From Lachnospiraceae bacterium (GTDB taxonomy: Bacteria > Bacillota > Clostridia > Lachnospirales > Lachnospiraceae), in assembly GCA_004552595.1 (NCBI GenBank), contig SFNX01000019.1, forward strand, positions 1-64,000: DNA of 64,000 bases, given 5' to 3'. Shown one piece after another: positions 1 to 8,558 of the stretch. Each line of letters begins with the position of its first letter. The stretch's first letter is position 1. Below the pieces are notes generated by a model. It was not told where the DNA came from. It did no database searches and saw only the letters and a list, made by a program, of their open reading frames with translations. The position numbers and the translations under genes are program-made.

Positions 1-285
1 GCAGAAGGACTTTACCACGATCCAGTTACAAGCTCTGCTGCCACCGAGGTATTTCTGTTCGTAAGTGGTGAGGGGAGGAATCATCATGGAAGTAAGTTTG
101 ATACCGTCATATCCTACAATACTGATGTCCTGACCAGGTTTTAAGCCTCTGCCGGAAAGCTCCCGGATTCCACCAAGGGCAGCATAATCATCCGGGTAAA
201 AAATACAGGTAGGAGGCTCTGGCAGCGAAAGAAATACCTCGGTGGCAGCAGAGCTTGTAACTGGATCGTGGTAAAGTCCTTCTGC
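1..285. repeat. 56-bp perfect inverted repeat (1-56 versus 230-285)
   Basis: Bases 1-56 are the exact reverse complement of 230-285, with 173 nt between the arms. Both arms lie inside the repressor gene, and identity ends at an AGAAAT shared by both contexts. This is the pattern of a fold-back chimera or a contig-end artefact. A real inverted duplication is less likely, because it would destroy the end of an otherwise intact gene. Confidence 0.9.
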
Positions 286-930
286 AAAATATTCGTCCGG
301 TACTGTAATTCCGTGATCTGCGCAAACCTTCTTAAAGGCTTCTACTCGCTGTTCTGTAACCCAGGTTTTTTCTCCATGAATCATTGCAATTTTTTTATGA
401 CCCATAGAAATTACATATTCGAGAAGCTCGTTGATTCCGGCAGAATAGTCGCTCATTACTGCCGAATGTTCAATGTCGTAAAAGTAGTCCAGGGAAACGG
501 TTGGAATCTCGCTGTTTACAAGGGACTTGATTCCAGTGGAAGTGTAGTCGCAGGAAAGGAGGCAGACTCCGTCATAGTTGCGGGCCAGAGCATGGGCGTA
601 GTAATCGTAGTTCTTTGTTGAATCGCCGCTCACAAAAGTCATTTCGTAACCCCTGGAGAAAGCCACCTTTTGAATGCCACTTATAATAGTAGCAAAATAC
701 TGATGCTGAAAACCAGCACCGGTTTTATCTTCAAAAATTACACCAATGTCATAAGTTCTGTTAGTGCGCAGACTGCGGGCTGCAATGTTAGGGTGATAGC
801 CCATTTCTCTTGCTTTTTTCTGAATAAACTCTGTTGTTTCAAAACTAATTTCGGGACTGCCTTTTAAGGCCTTGCTTACCGTTGAAAAAGAAACCTTACA
901 TTCCCTCGCAATGTCCTTTAGTGTAACCAA
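1..930 (-). CDS. LacI/GalR-family transcriptional repressor, truncated by window edge
   Basis: DNA-binding repressor that would respond to a sugar-type ligand. Residues 2-50 are the HTH headpiece (LKDIARECKVSFSTVSKAL, hinge PNIAARSL). The rest is the periplasmic-binding-protein-like effector domain, with YDGVCLLS, DDYAALGGI, DISIVGYDG and PPLTTYEQ as landmarks. The start is a TTG at 930, 8 nt after GGAGG. Reading stays open to base 1 (310 codons), but after PPLTTYEQ the protein stops resembling the family, because bases 1-56 are an inverted copy of 230-285. The true C-terminus is therefore not in this window. Target genes are unknown; the nearby xylanase is only a guess. Confidence 0.85.
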   Translation of the reverse strand, partial: MVTLKDIARECKVSFSTVSKALKGSPEISFETTEFIQKKAREMGYHPNIAARSLRTNRTYDIGVIFEDKTGAGFQHQYFATIISGIQKVAFSRGYEMTFVSGDSTKNYDYYAHALARNYDGVCLLSCDYTSTGIKSLVNSEIPTVSLDYFYDIEHSAVMSDYSAGINELLEYVISMGHKKIAMIHGEKTWVTEQRVEAFKKVCADHGITVPDEYFAEGLYHDPVTSSAATEVFLSLPEPPTCIFYPDDYAALGGIRELSGRGLKPGQDISIVGYDGIKLTSMMIPPLTTYEQKYLGGSRACNWIVVKSFC

Positions 931-944
931 AACACCTGCCTCCA

Positions 945-1000
945 CTAAAACGTTGTAGTATTATTTTACGATATTTGGGTTAATTTCGCAAACGTTTTCG
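945..1000. promoter_or_regulatory. Two LacI-type operator-like palindromes upstream of the repressor
   Basis: CGCAAACGTTTTCG (987-1000) has the central CG and AAAC/GTTT arms of LacI/GalR operators. A second imperfect palindrome, CTAAAACGTTGTAG, is at 945-958. Their centres are 42 bp apart, about four helical turns, which would suit autoregulation by a looped tetramer. Functional assignment is inference. Confidence 0.5.
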
Positions 1001-1075
1001 CCTTTTTATTTTCAAAAAAAAGATGTACATAAATCTACGCTTTTTGTATAAGGCTCGAAATAAAATAAAATTATA

Positions 1076-1117
1076 TTATATATTCCAAAATAATGGTGTA
1101 TAATAATTGTATACAAT
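1076..1117 (+). promoter_or_regulatory. Probable promoter and palindrome for the chemoreceptor gene
   Basis: A perfect TATAAT at 1099-1104 lies in very AT-rich DNA, with a weak -35 (TTATAT, 1076-1081) 17 bp upstream. A perfect 12-bp palindrome, ATTGTATACAAT (1106-1117), covers the expected transcription start and could be an operator. The remainder of 1001-1164 shows only AT-rich sequence. Confidence 0.45.
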
Positions 1118-1164
1118 GAAAAAGTAAATTATTCAAAAGTGACTGAGACTGGAGGTTTTTTTTT

Positions 1165-3213
1165 ATGAAGAAAAGAGAGTCGGTTGCTGTACGTGTAATA
1201 GGACTTTTGTTTGTGGGAATGATTATTTATTCCCTTGTTTTGTTTTCTGTAATCAACAGACAGTTGATTACTGGTTTTCAGGATTATATGGAAAACACAC
1301 TGGTTAAACAGAGTCAGGGTGTTCAAAATTATATTGATGAAATTTCTGCTGAGCTTCAGCGTTCAACAAAAAGTCTTACAGATTATTTTTATGAAGAATA
1401 CGAGCAGAAGGGATTTTCTCCTCGTTTTGTAAACGATATCTGTCATAGAGTTTTAAGATATTCAGATGCCGATGGTGCCATTATTGTTGATGCAAATGGT
1501 AAAAAGGTTACTACAACAAGCCTCGGTTCTGTAGACTTTTCAAGATTCATAAACCGCGCTCTTGCCGGCGAAAATGTTTCTTCTGTTTTTATGGAAGGTA
1601 AACATCTTTATGCAGTAGTCGCTTATCCACTTTCTTCAAAGGGAAAGATTGTTGGAGCCGCAGTTACCAAGCAGCGTATTTCTGATGATAAGTTTGTTTC
1701 AAAAATTGCTTCTCTTTATGATGTAAAGGCTGAATACTACACTATGTATACCAGATTATATTCAACTTATACTCTTATGACTGGTATGGAAACAAACAAT
1801 AAATATATTATTGATAGTGTACTTAATGGCCAGCCGGTGCAGGCAATTGTGAATATCAATGGTGAAGAATATATTGCTTACTACTTTCCTATTAAAGATG
1901 AAGAGGGTAATGTTCTTACAACCTTCCATCTTGGAAAGCCGATGTCTGATGTGCGCAAGATTGCAAAGGGCATCTTTGTTCCGCTGATAATTCTTGCTGC
2001 CTTTATTACAATTATTCTGGTTGCTCTGATTATTCTTCTTATTCATCAGTCAATTCTCAAACGCTTAAAGTTTGTTGGTTCATCGGTTAAGTCTCTTTCT
2101 TCCGGAGATGCAGACCTTACACAGCGAGTAGAGGTAAAAGGCCACAATGAGTTTAGTGAACTTGGAACTGATGTAAACGCCTTTATTGAAATTCTTCAGT
2201 CTCTTGTAAGAAAGCTTCATGATGCTCAGCTTGCCCTGGAGCAGATTGGTGTTGAACTTGGAGTAAACTCTCAGGAAACCGCAAGTGCCACTGCAGAGAT
2301 TATGGCAAATATTGCCAGCGTTCGTCAGCAGGCAGAAGTTCAGTCTACTGCAGTTTCTGAAACTTCTACTGTTCTTGAGGAGTCTGGAAGTCATGTACTT
2401 GAGCTGGTTGATCTTGTAAATAATCAGGTTGCAGGTATTACTCAGGCTTCTGCTGCTATTGAAGAGATGATTGGAAATATTTCTGCGGTTTCTAATTCTG
2501 TAAAGATGATGTCAGAGAACTTTAAGATTCTCGATACTAATGTAGGAGATGGAAACCTTAAGCTTGAAAATGTAGGTAATAAGGTAAATCAGATGGCAGA
2601 GCAGTCTAAGACTCTGCTTCAGGCAAACAATATGATTGCCCAGGTTGCTTCACAGACTAACCTTCTTGCCATGAATGCGGCAATTGAGGCGGCTCATGCC
2701 GGTGAGGCCGGAAAAGGCTTTAGTGTTGTTGCCGACGAAATTCGTAAACTTGCAGAAACTTCTTCGGTTCAGTCAAAGCTTATTAATTCTGAGCTTAAAG
2801 AGATTTCTTCTTCTATTAATGATGTAGTTGTTCTTTCCCGTGATGCACGAAGTTCCTTCGATTCAATTGTAACTCAGTTGAATACTACAGATACCCTTAT
2901 GGGGCAGATAGACCGTGCAATGGCAGAGCAGAGTGCTGCATCTTCTGAGATTCTTCAGGCTCTTGCAGACATGAAGGATCAGTCAGCTTCGGTAAATGAT
3001 AAGTCTATAAATCTTAGAAGCGGAATTGAAAATGTTCAGAATAATATGAGCGTTGTTGCTCAGGTTTCGGATACAATTCTTGGAAGTATGGATGAAATGA
3101 CTGCAGGTTCGCAGGAGATTTCTACTTCAACTCAGAGTGTTTCAGACCTGGCTCAGAAAACCCGAGATAATATTGAACTCATGGATAATCTGCTCAAGCA
3201 GTTCAAGGCTTAA
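1165..3213 (+). CDS. Methyl-accepting chemotaxis protein
   Basis: Inner-membrane chemoreceptor, 682 aa, that signals to CheA/CheW. TM1 is at about residues 10-30. An extracytoplasmic Cache-like sensor spans about 31-265, and TM2 ([19 protein letters not shown]) about 270-295. A HAMP domain follows (about 296-348), then the coiled-coil signalling domain with the conserved hairpin tip near residues 492-522 ([35 protein letters not shown]). The start is fixed by GGAGG at 1151-1155, 9 nt from the ATG. It is a single-gene unit ending at the hairpin at 3223. The ligand cannot be read from sequence. Confidence 0.95.
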   Translation: MKKRESVAVRVIGLLFVGMIIYSLVLFSVINRQLITGFQDYMENTLVKQSQGVQNYIDEISAELQRSTKSLTDYFYEEYEQKGFSPRFVNDICHRVLRYSDADGAIIVDANGKKVTTTSLGSVDFSRFINRALAGENVSSVFMEGKHLYAVVAYPLSSKGKIVGAAVTKQRISDDKFVSKIASLYDVKAEYYTMYTRLYSTYTLMTGMETNNKYIIDSVLNGQPVQAIVNINGEEYIAYYFPIKDEEGNVLTTFHLGKPMSDVRKIAKGIFVPLIILAAFITIILVALIILLIHQSILKRLKFVGSSVKSLSSGDADLTQRVEVKGHNEFSELGTDVNAFIEILQSLVRKLHDAQLALEQIGVELGVNSQETASATAEIMANIASVRQQAEVQSTAVSETSTVLEESGSHVLELVDLVNNQVAGITQASAAIEEMIGNISAVSNSVKMMSENFKILDTNVGDGNLKLENVGNKVNQMAEQSKTLLQANNMIAQVASQTNLLAMNAAIEAAHAGEAGKGFSVVADEIRKLAETSSVQSKLINSELKEISSSINDVVVLSRDARSSFDSIVTQLNTTDTLMGQIDRAMAEQSAASSEILQALADMKDQSASVNDKSINLRSGIENVQNNMSVVAQVSDTILGSMDEMTAGSQEISTSTQSVSDLAQKTRDNIELMDNLLKQFKA

Positions 3214-3222
3214 GCAGATTTC

Positions 3223-3257
3223 AGGGATGACATCTAGAAAGTCATCCCTGTATTTTT
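3223..3257. terminator. Rho-independent terminator after the chemoreceptor gene
   Basis: A 9-bp perfect stem, AGGGATGAC (3223-3231) / GTCATCCCT (3241-3249), is followed by GTATTTTT. It lies between convergent genes and may serve both, although the T-run favours the plus strand. Confidence 0.8.
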
Positions 3258-3273
3258 AAATTCTTAGCAGATA

Positions 3274-3981
3274 TTACCAGACGGTAAGATTTGCATAGCC
3301 ACTGCTCTGGTAGCCTTCTACTTCCATAATCTGATAATCCCACTGGTTACCAAGATACATTCCGCAGTTAGCCCACGCATTAAAGTGGTTTGCTGTTGTG
3401 ATTGTGTTGTTCTGTCCCTGAGGACGTTTCTGCTGTCTTACACTCCAGTACTGATCAAAGGTTGCATTACCGATGATAGATGGCTGGTTATAACGGGTAG
3501 TCTTGTAAATATCATACCATCCGCCATCTGAGTAAACAGAACCCATATAGGTTCCTGTCGGGCGATAGTTACCCCATGTATCAACGATGTAGTACTCTAC
3601 GAGCTTGCTGCCTTTTGTCCATCCGTAAGCGGCAAGATAGCCGTTTCCAGAAGGATTCCATGCACCTGCATTGTAGTTGATGTTTCTGTAAGAACCCTGA
3701 TTCCAGCCTTTACCAGCTGTAAAGTTTCCGCAGTTCTGCCACCATACAGAATAGTTTCCTCCGTCTCCCAAAGTCATCTGTACGTTTCCGCCGCCATCTG
3801 TCCAGAACGAATAATACATTCCGCCATTCCAGCCTGTACTATTCCAACTGACTGTAGCAGCTCTTGAAGCATCGCCTGCTTCTGAGGTAGTGGTTACATC
3901 GCCAGCTATTTGACTACAGCCGGTGAGACACAGCATTCCTAATACTGCCGCTACAGCAGTTATTAAAATACACTTTTTCAT
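3274..3981 (-). CDS. Endo-1,4-beta-xylanase, glycoside hydrolase family 11, lipoprotein
   Basis: Cleaves internal beta-1,4 bonds of xylan. The 235-aa protein has a lipoprotein signal (lipobox LTGC, acylated Cys22) and a short Ser/Thr/Ala linker. A complete GH11 jelly roll runs from about residue 43 to 235: [59 protein letters not shown]. The catalytic pair is visible: nucleophile Glu129 in LVEYYIV and acid/base Glu222 in EVEGYQSSG. The ribosome binding site AGGAG lies 9 nt before the ATG. It probably sits on the cell surface, feeding xylo-oligosaccharides to the cell. No carbohydrate-binding module is present. Confidence 0.95.
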   Translation of the reverse strand: MKKCILITAVAAVLGMLCLTGCSQIAGDVTTTSEAGDASRAATVSWNSTGWNGGMYYSFWTDGGGNVQMTLGDGGNYSVWWQNCGNFTAGKGWNQGSYRNINYNAGAWNPSGNGYLAAYGWTKGSKLVEYYIVDTWGNYRPTGTYMGSVYSDGGWYDIYKTTRYNQPSIIGNATFDQYWSVRQQKRPQGQNNTITTANHFNAWANCGMYLGNQWDYQIMEVEGYQSSGYANLTVW

Positions 3982-4131
3982 TTTGGATTTCTCCTAAGAA
4001 GTTTTTTTTTCTGAACATTTATCTGCAGATATAAAGTTCCTGTTTATTATTATGGGGCATAATTTTGAAAATAAAATAAGAACCTTTTCTTAAGAGATTT
4101 CCCTAATCGGGGATTTACACTATGAGCAAAA

Positions 4132-4168
4132 AAAAGCCTCCGGATTTTTTTTCCGAAGGCTTTTCTCT
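4132..4168 (+). terminator. Hairpin terminator between xylanase promoter and ilvC
   Basis: Stem AAAAGCCT-C-CGG (4132-4143) / CCG-A-AGGCTTTT (4153-4164) with one mismatch, an all-T loop region, and T-rich flanks on both sides. It could act on either strand. For minus-strand ilvC transcripts the A-rich side supplies the T-run. Confidence 0.65.
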
Positions 4169-4170
4169 TT

Positions 4171-4232
4171 GTCATTCCGAACTTGTTTCGGAATCTCATT
4201 TACAAGAGATGCTGAAACAAGTTCAGCATGAC
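4171..4232. repeat. Paired palindromic (REP/BIME-like) intergenic element
   Basis: Two 27-nt units (4171-4197 and 4206-4232) in head-to-head orientation, separated by 8 nt. Each folds alone (ATTCCGAA/TTTCGGAAT; ATGCTGAA/TTCAGCAT). The two differ at paired positions in ways that keep the stem intact. It lies directly after the ilvC stop. It resembles dispersed palindromes seen in many bacterial intergenic regions; whether it is repeated elsewhere in this genome cannot be seen here. Confidence 0.75.
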
Positions 4233-4240
4233 GTCATAAA

Positions 4241-5719
4241 TTACAGCAACGGTTTCATAGCTGTCATGTAAGCGCGGAGCTTGCGACCAACAACCTCAAT
4301 TGGGTGCTCGCGAATCTCAGCGTTTACAGCAACGAGTTCTGCGTTGTTTACAGCGTTGTCCTTTGCATCAAGTCCCTTACCAATAACGTCTGTGTGGAGT
4401 TTTGGCATAAGGTCTTTTGCCATCATTGGAGCTGCAACGCGGCTGAAGAGGTAACATCCGTACTCAGCAGTATCAGAAATTACGCGGTTCATTTCGTAAA
4501 GGCGTTTGCGGTCAATGAGGTTTGCTATAAGAGGAACTTCATGGAGTGATTCGTAGTAAGCTGACTCTGGTTTAATTCCTGCATCAACCATTGTTTCGAA
4601 GGCGAGTTCACAGCCAGCCTTAACCATAGCAACCATCAAAATACCCTTGTCAAAGTATTCCTGCTCTGTGATTTCGTCTGCTGCTTCTGCGTTCTTTTCG
4701 AATGGTAGCTTACCTGTATCTTCACGCCAAGCGAGAAGGTCTTTGTCTCCTGCCTTCCAGTCTTCCATCATTGTGCTTGAGAACTTACCAGAGATGATGT
4801 CGTCCATGTGCTTCTGATAGAGTGGAGCGAGAAGCTTTTTAATATCTTTAGAAAGCTGATTAGCCTTAATCTTTGCAGGGTTAGAAAGGCGGTCCATCAT
4901 ATTTGTGATTCCACCCCATTTGAGAGCTTCACAGATTACGTTCCAGCCGTGCATAAGGAACTTAGTTGCATATTCTGGGCTGATTCCCTCAGAAACCATC
5001 TTGTCGTAGCAAACGATTGTTCCAGCCTGGAGCATACCGCAGAGAATTGTCTGCTCTCCCATAAGGTCTGATTTAACTTCTGCAACAAATGAAGATTCAA
5101 GAACACCAGCCTTAGAACCACCCATACCAACAGCGAGAGCCTTAGCATAAGCCCAGCCCTTTCCTTCAGGGTCGTTTACAGGGTGAACGGCGATAAGATC
5201 TGGTACACCGAATCCGCGCTGGAATTCGTGCCAAACTTCTGTACCTGGTCCCTTTGGTGCACACATTACAACAGTGATATCAGGGCGAATCTGCATTCCC
5301 TCTTCAATCATATTGAATCCGTGGCTGTACCAGAGAGCAGAGCCCTTCTTCATTTTAGACATAACTTCTGTGATTACAGGAGTGTGCTGCTTATCAGGAG
5401 TGAGGTTTCCAACAAGGTCTGCAGTTGGAATCATTTCATCGTATGTTCCCACTTTAAATCCGTTTTCTGTAGCGTTCTTCCAAGACTGGCGCTTTTCTGT
5501 GATTGCGCTTTCGCGAAGAGCATAGCTGACATCAAGACCTGAATCGCGGAGACACATACCCTGGTTCAAGCCCTGAGCACCACAACCGACGATTACAATT
5601 TTCTTACCTTTAAGTGCGTTTACTCCGTCTGCAAATTCTTCCTTTGCCATAGAGCGGCAGTGACCGAGCTGAAGACGTGCCTCTCTCCATGGAATTGAGT
5701 TAAAATAGTTGTTTCCCAT
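4241..5719 (-). CDS. ilvC: Ketol-acid reductoisomerase (NADP+), class II
   Basis: Second common enzyme of branched-chain amino acid synthesis: isomerises and reduces acetolactate or acetohydroxybutyrate using NADPH and Mg2+. Its 492 aa match the long, enterobacterial-type class II enzyme with a duplicated C-terminal knotted domain. Visible landmarks are the dinucleotide loop [10 protein letters not shown] (about residues 46-55), [30 protein letters not shown], the metal-binding [20 protein letters not shown], and the second-domain [22 protein letters not shown] lies about 9 nt before the ATG. It appears monocistronic, with no other ilv or leu genes in view. Confidence 0.97.
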   Translation of the reverse strand: MGNNYFNSIPWREARLQLGHCRSMAKEEFADGVNALKGKKIVIVGCGAQGLNQGMCLRDSGLDVSYALRESAITEKRQSWKNATENGFKVGTYDEMIPTADLVGNLTPDKQHTPVITEVMSKMKKGSALWYSHGFNMIEEGMQIRPDITVVMCAPKGPGTEVWHEFQRGFGVPDLIAVHPVNDPEGKGWAYAKALAVGMGGSKAGVLESSFVAEVKSDLMGEQTILCGMLQAGTIVCYDKMVSEGISPEYATKFLMHGWNVICEALKWGGITNMMDRLSNPAKIKANQLSKDIKKLLAPLYQKHMDDIISGKFSSTMMEDWKAGDKDLLAWREDTGKLPFEKNAEAADEITEQEYFDKGILMVAMVKAGCELAFETMVDAGIKPESAYYESLHEVPLIANLIDRKRLYEMNRVISDTAEYGCYLFSRVAAPMMAKDLMPKLHTDVIGKGLDAKDNAVNNAELVAVNAEIREHPIEVVGRKLRAYMTAMKPLL

Positions 5720-5753
5720 TTTTGGAACCTCTTCTATATATGTTAATATCTTT

Positions 5754-5782
5754 AGTATAATTAAATATGTAAGTAAGGTAAA
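5754..5782 (-). promoter_or_regulatory. Candidate sigma70-type promoter of ilvC
   Basis: On the minus strand TTTACC (5777-5782) and TATACT (5754-5759) are separated by 17 bp, about 35 nt upstream of the ilvC ATG. The match is moderate and no leader peptide or attenuator is apparent. Confidence 0.4.
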
Positions 5783-5868
5783 GATGTAAAAGGAGGCGTG
5801 TTGATAATCGGTGCTAATCTTTAATCAACTTGGAAAGAGCAAATCGAAATGCTTTTTCGGTACGAGTT

Positions 5869-5965
5869 GTTAGGATTAGCGTACTTTCCTAACCGCTTGT
5901 CGGTTCTTGCAGAAATGCAAGTATTAAGGGCTTGGTTTAAGTACGCAGAATCAAGCCCTTTGTTT
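5869..5965 (+). promoter_or_regulatory. Structured leader RNA with complementary hairpin loops, ending in a terminator-like stem
   Basis: Four hairpins follow each other. H1 is GTTAGGA (5869-5875)/TCCTAAC (5887-5893) with an 11-nt loop. H2 is AACCG/CGGTT (5891-5905), which overlaps the H1 arm. H3 is CTTGCA-GAAA-TGCAAG (5906-5921). H4 is AAGGGCTTG (5926-5934)/CAAGCCCTT (5952-5960) followed by TGTTTT. GCGTACTT in the H1 loop (5879-5886) is perfectly complementary to AAGTACGC in the H4 loop (5939-5946), so an 8-bp kissing interaction is possible. It ends just before the ribosome binding site of the first prophage gene. It could be an attenuator or antiterminator; the ligand or partner is unknown. 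No clear promoter was found in 5790-5868. Confidence 0.6.
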
Positions 5966-5985
5966 TGGCAAAAGGACTGGAAGGT

Positions 5986-6765
5986 ATGACAAACGAGGAA
6001 ATTAAGTCAAACCTTAAAAAACTTTTTGATTGCAAAGAGGATTTTACCGTTACGCAGACCGGGAAAAAGTCAAACAAGGTAAACGGACTTTATAAACCTG
6101 CAACACATGAAATCTTTCTGCATAATCTTAACTTCAACACTTCAAACGAACTGATGTACACCGCAGTACATGAGTTTACACACCACTACTTGACGACCGA
6201 AAAAGGCGACAAAGGCGGAAGACATAACGGTCTTTTTTGGGCGACATTCTACGACTTTTTGGAAAAGGCTATCTCATACGGATTCTATGAGCGAACACGC
6301 AGCGAGGAAACTCAAAAACTCATTGATGAAGCTAAAGAGATTCAGAAAGCCATTATCGAAGCCCAAAGAAAACTGGGCGAAACCCTTTCAAAAATCTATG
6401 AAAGTTGCGACCGCAATAACGAGCGCATTGAAGACGTTATCGAGCATGACTTGCAGATAACACGCAATAAGTCAAAAGAATACCTGAAAATGCGCAATTC
6501 AGACACAAATTCTGATGAAATGGCAAAAGTTATCAACTCTGCAAAAGATGTAATGATTAAGGCGGCCGCACAGAAAGCAGCTGACGAAGGAAAAACCGTA
6601 GAGCAGGTAAAACAGATTGCGAAGGCAAAGCCGGTTGACGACGACCTTGAAAGCCCGGAAAGTTTGCGCCGTGAAGAGAAACGGCTTGAAACGACAATCG
6701 AACGGCTGAATGACAGGCTTGTACAGGTTCAGGAAACCTTGCGGAGCATGGCAGGGGGTGACTAA
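5986..6765 (+). CDS. Putative zinc metallopeptidase-like phage protein
   Basis: First gene of the early operon, 259 aa. The N-terminal third has a zinc-protease signature, VHEFTHHYL (about residue 65), with a further His in GGRHNGLFWATFYDF, the layout of SprT/WLM-like domains. The rest is predicted helical and charged, with coiled-coil stretches and no membrane segment. The ATG at 5986 was chosen because AAAAGGA sits about 9 nt upstream; a TTG at 5965 would add seven residues but has no good site. The stop overlaps the next ATG (TAATG), so translation is coupled. The substrate is unknown; it need not be an active protease. Confidence 0.6.
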   Translation: MTNEEIKSNLKKLFDCKEDFTVTQTGKKSNKVNGLYKPATHEIFLHNLNFNTSNELMYTAVHEFTHHYLTTEKGDKGGRHNGLFWATFYDFLEKAISYGFYERTRSEETQKLIDEAKEIQKAIIEAQRKLGETLSKIYESCDRNNERIEDVIEHDLQITRNKSKEYLKMRNSDTNSDEMAKVINSAKDVMIKAAAQKAADEGKTVEQVKQIAKAKPVDDDLESPESLRREEKRLETTIERLNDRLVQVQETLRSMAGGD

Positions 6766-6992
6766 TGGCAGAAACAATCGAACTTTCAAAAACTCAACAA
6801 AGAGTTTTTGACTACATGGCTGACTTTGGTTCAATTACCACATTACAGGCTTTTACAGACTTGGGCGAATCTAGGCTTTCGGCAAGGATTTTTGAACTGC
6901 AAAAAAAAGGCGTTCATATTCACGGCGAAATCATTCTTGTAAAGAATCGCTACGGAGAGCCTAGACGCGTAAAGCGTTATTACATCGGGTAG
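6765..6992 (+). CDS. Small winged-helix/HTH protein (HTH_39-like)
   Basis: 75 aa. The sequence fits the short phage HTH_39 type: helix QQRVFDYMADFGSITTLQA, recognition helix around GESRLSARIFELQKKG, then a beta wing ending RVKRYYIG. Probably a DNA-binding accessory of the recombination genes rather than the lysogeny repressor, which lies at 36.2 kb. Coupled to the preceding gene by TAATG. Confidence 0.6.
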   Translation: MAETIELSKTQQRVFDYMADFGSITTLQAFTDLGESRLSARIFELQKKGVHIHGEIILVKNRYGEPRRVKRYYIG

Positions 6993-6999
6993 GCAGCTT

Positions 7000-7236
7000 A
7001 TGAAGTTGCATAGGGTGGTAATTGAGTACGGCGATAAAAAAATCGACTTGTACGAAACGGAACACGAGGGGAAAAAGTTTACCGGGACTTTCCGGGAGTG
7101 CTTATTGTTCTGTATGGGCTACGGCACTGACCAAGCGGCAGAGTTGCGCTACGAAATGGCAAGATTAAACCGCATGGCAAATAAAAAGACGGCTGATGTC
7201 TCAAAAACAGAAGGGGTAAAACATCATGTTGTATGA
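7000..7236 (+). CDS. Hypothetical early protein, 78 aa
   Basis: Not recognised. An N-terminal beta-rich part (LHRVVIEYGDKKIDLYETE) is followed by a helical, basic C-terminus. It sits between the HTH gene and the exonuclease; its last 11 nt overlap the exonuclease start, so the two are probably co-translated. It may be an accessory of the recombination module. Confidence 0.6.
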   Translation: MKLHRVVIEYGDKKIDLYETEHEGKKFTGTFRECLLFCMGYGTDQAAELRYEMARLNRMANKKTADVSKTEGVKHHVV

Positions 7237-8230
7237 AAAGGTTCTTGACTTGGGTAATGTGCATTTTACAGACACAAGCAAGTACACACACGAACAGTGG
7301 CTTAAATTGCGCACTACTGGAATCGGCGGCTCGGACGCAGGAGCGATTTTAGGACTTAACAAGTATTCAACGCCTTTAAGCGTTTATCTTGCGAAAAAAG
7401 ACTTTGCAAGTTTTGAAGGCAATAAGGCTACTGAATGGGGCAATATTCTCGAAGACCCTATTAGACAGAAGGCGCGCGCCGACTTGGGAATTGAGATTGA
7501 GACAGTTCCGGGAATGTTCTGCAACAAAGAACATGAGTTTATGAACGCGAACTTTGACGGACTTGTTTTTGTGGACGGTGAAAAAGAAATCGCCGGTAGT
7601 GTTGTTAGTGGTCTTGGCGGACACGAAATTAAAACATCACGCACCGGCGAGGGATTCACAAACGACGAAGTTCCTGACAGTTACTACGCGCAGGTTCAAC
7701 ACTACATGGCAGTTACCGGGCTTTCATGGTTTGTTCTCACCGTTTTTATTTTCGACCAGTACGAAGGCAGACATTATGTAATTCCGCGCAACGATGATTT
7801 TATTGCGCAGCTTATCGACCGAGAAACAGACTTTTGGGAAAACAATGTACTTGCAGATAACGCGCCTTCACCTACAGGAAATGAAAACGAACTTGAACTT
7901 GTAAAATCCTTGCCTATGGCGGCAGAAATCGAACTTGACGGCGATTGTGAAACAATGCTCGACGAAAAAGAGGTTATCGACGCGCAGATTAAGGATTTAC
8001 AGGCAAAATCAGACGCAATCAAAGAGCAGATTCTTATGCGCATGAGTGCTGCAAGTAATGGCGAAAACGCTGAAAAAGCAACGGCAATTATCGGCGCATG
8101 GAAGGTTACATACAACACACAGACTACAAAGCGCGTTGATACAAACGCTATGAAAAAAGCCGGGATTTACGAAGCATACGCAAAAGATAGCGTAAGCCGC
8201 GTTCTTAGAATCACAAAATCGAAGGGGTAA
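7226..8230 (+). CDS. YqaJ-type (lambda exonuclease-like) recombination nuclease
   Basis: Processive 5'-3' double-strand exonuclease that makes single-strand tails for the RecT annealase encoded downstream. 334 aa. The YqaJ signature GIGGSDAGAILGLNKYSTP occupies residues 32-50, and EWGNILEDPIRQ follows. The metal-binding residues of the PD-(D/E)XK core are visible as Asp111 (NANFDGLV), Glu134 and Lys136 (HEIKTS), with YYAQVQHYM after them. The C-terminal 90 residues are a coiled-coil extension. A complete exonuclease-annealase pair in one operon indicates a recombination-dependent replication or repair strategy. Confidence 0.9.
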   Translation: MLYEKVLDLGNVHFTDTSKYTHEQWLKLRTTGIGGSDAGAILGLNKYSTPLSVYLAKKDFASFEGNKATEWGNILEDPIRQKARADLGIEIETVPGMFCNKEHEFMNANFDGLVFVDGEKEIAGSVVSGLGGHEIKTSRTGEGFTNDEVPDSYYAQVQHYMAVTGLSWFVLTVFIFDQYEGRHYVIPRNDDFIAQLIDRETDFWENNVLADNAPSPTGNENELELVKSLPMAAEIELDGDCETMLDEKEVIDAQIKDLQAKSDAIKEQILMRMSAASNGENAEKATAIIGAWKVTYNTQTTKRVDTNAMKKAGIYEAYAKDSVSRVLRITKSKG

Positions 8231-8234
8231 ATAT

Positions 8235-8558
8235 ATGCGTGAAGTATCAGAAGAGCCTTTAACAAACGAGCAGGTTGTTTGTCTTCAAGGAATCGAAAAA
8301 TGCGATAATTTCCTGAAAAACTGGGATATGCGCGGATATAAAAAAGGCGACATAAAGGTTTGCGAATATGCTAATGAAGTGTCGCCGGAAAAAGTCGCAG
8401 AGACTTTTAAAAAGTTCAATCGCGAACTTGAAGACGGCGGAGCGGATAAAGACCCGGATTTTTGCCTTGTAATTTTCTTTGCAAACGCAAAACAGGGTTT
8501 TATCTTGCGTATGGTTGCAATACAGGAACGTGAAGAAAATGCGTTTTTTATGGCTTGA
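8235..8558 (+). CDS. Hypothetical protein, 107 aa
   Basis: Not recognised. A helical N-terminus (NEQVVCLQGIEKCDNFLKN) and a beta-rich C-terminus (FCLVIFFANAKQGFILRM). It lies between the two nuclease genes with 4 nt upstream spacing, and its end overlaps the start of the DnaQ-like gene by 20 nt. Likely part of the recombination operon. Confidence 0.6.
   Translation: MREVSEEPLTNEQVVCLQGIEKCDNFLKNWDMRGYKKGDIKVCEYANEVSPEKVAETFKKFNRELEDGGADKDPDFCLVIFFANAKQGFILRMVAIQEREENAFFMA

Noticed and set aside
268..867. Two plus-strand reading frames of 117 and 65 codons inside the repressor gene
   Set aside because: They lie antisense to the LacI-type gene, have no ribosome binding site and give Cys/Phe-rich products typical of shadow frames.
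4304..5542. Several plus-strand frames opposite ilvC
   Set aside because: All are antisense shadows of a well-conserved gene and lack start signals.
5790..5985. Left attachment site of the prophage
   Set aside because: No tRNA end or integrase is present and the right boundary is outside the window, so no repeat can be matched.
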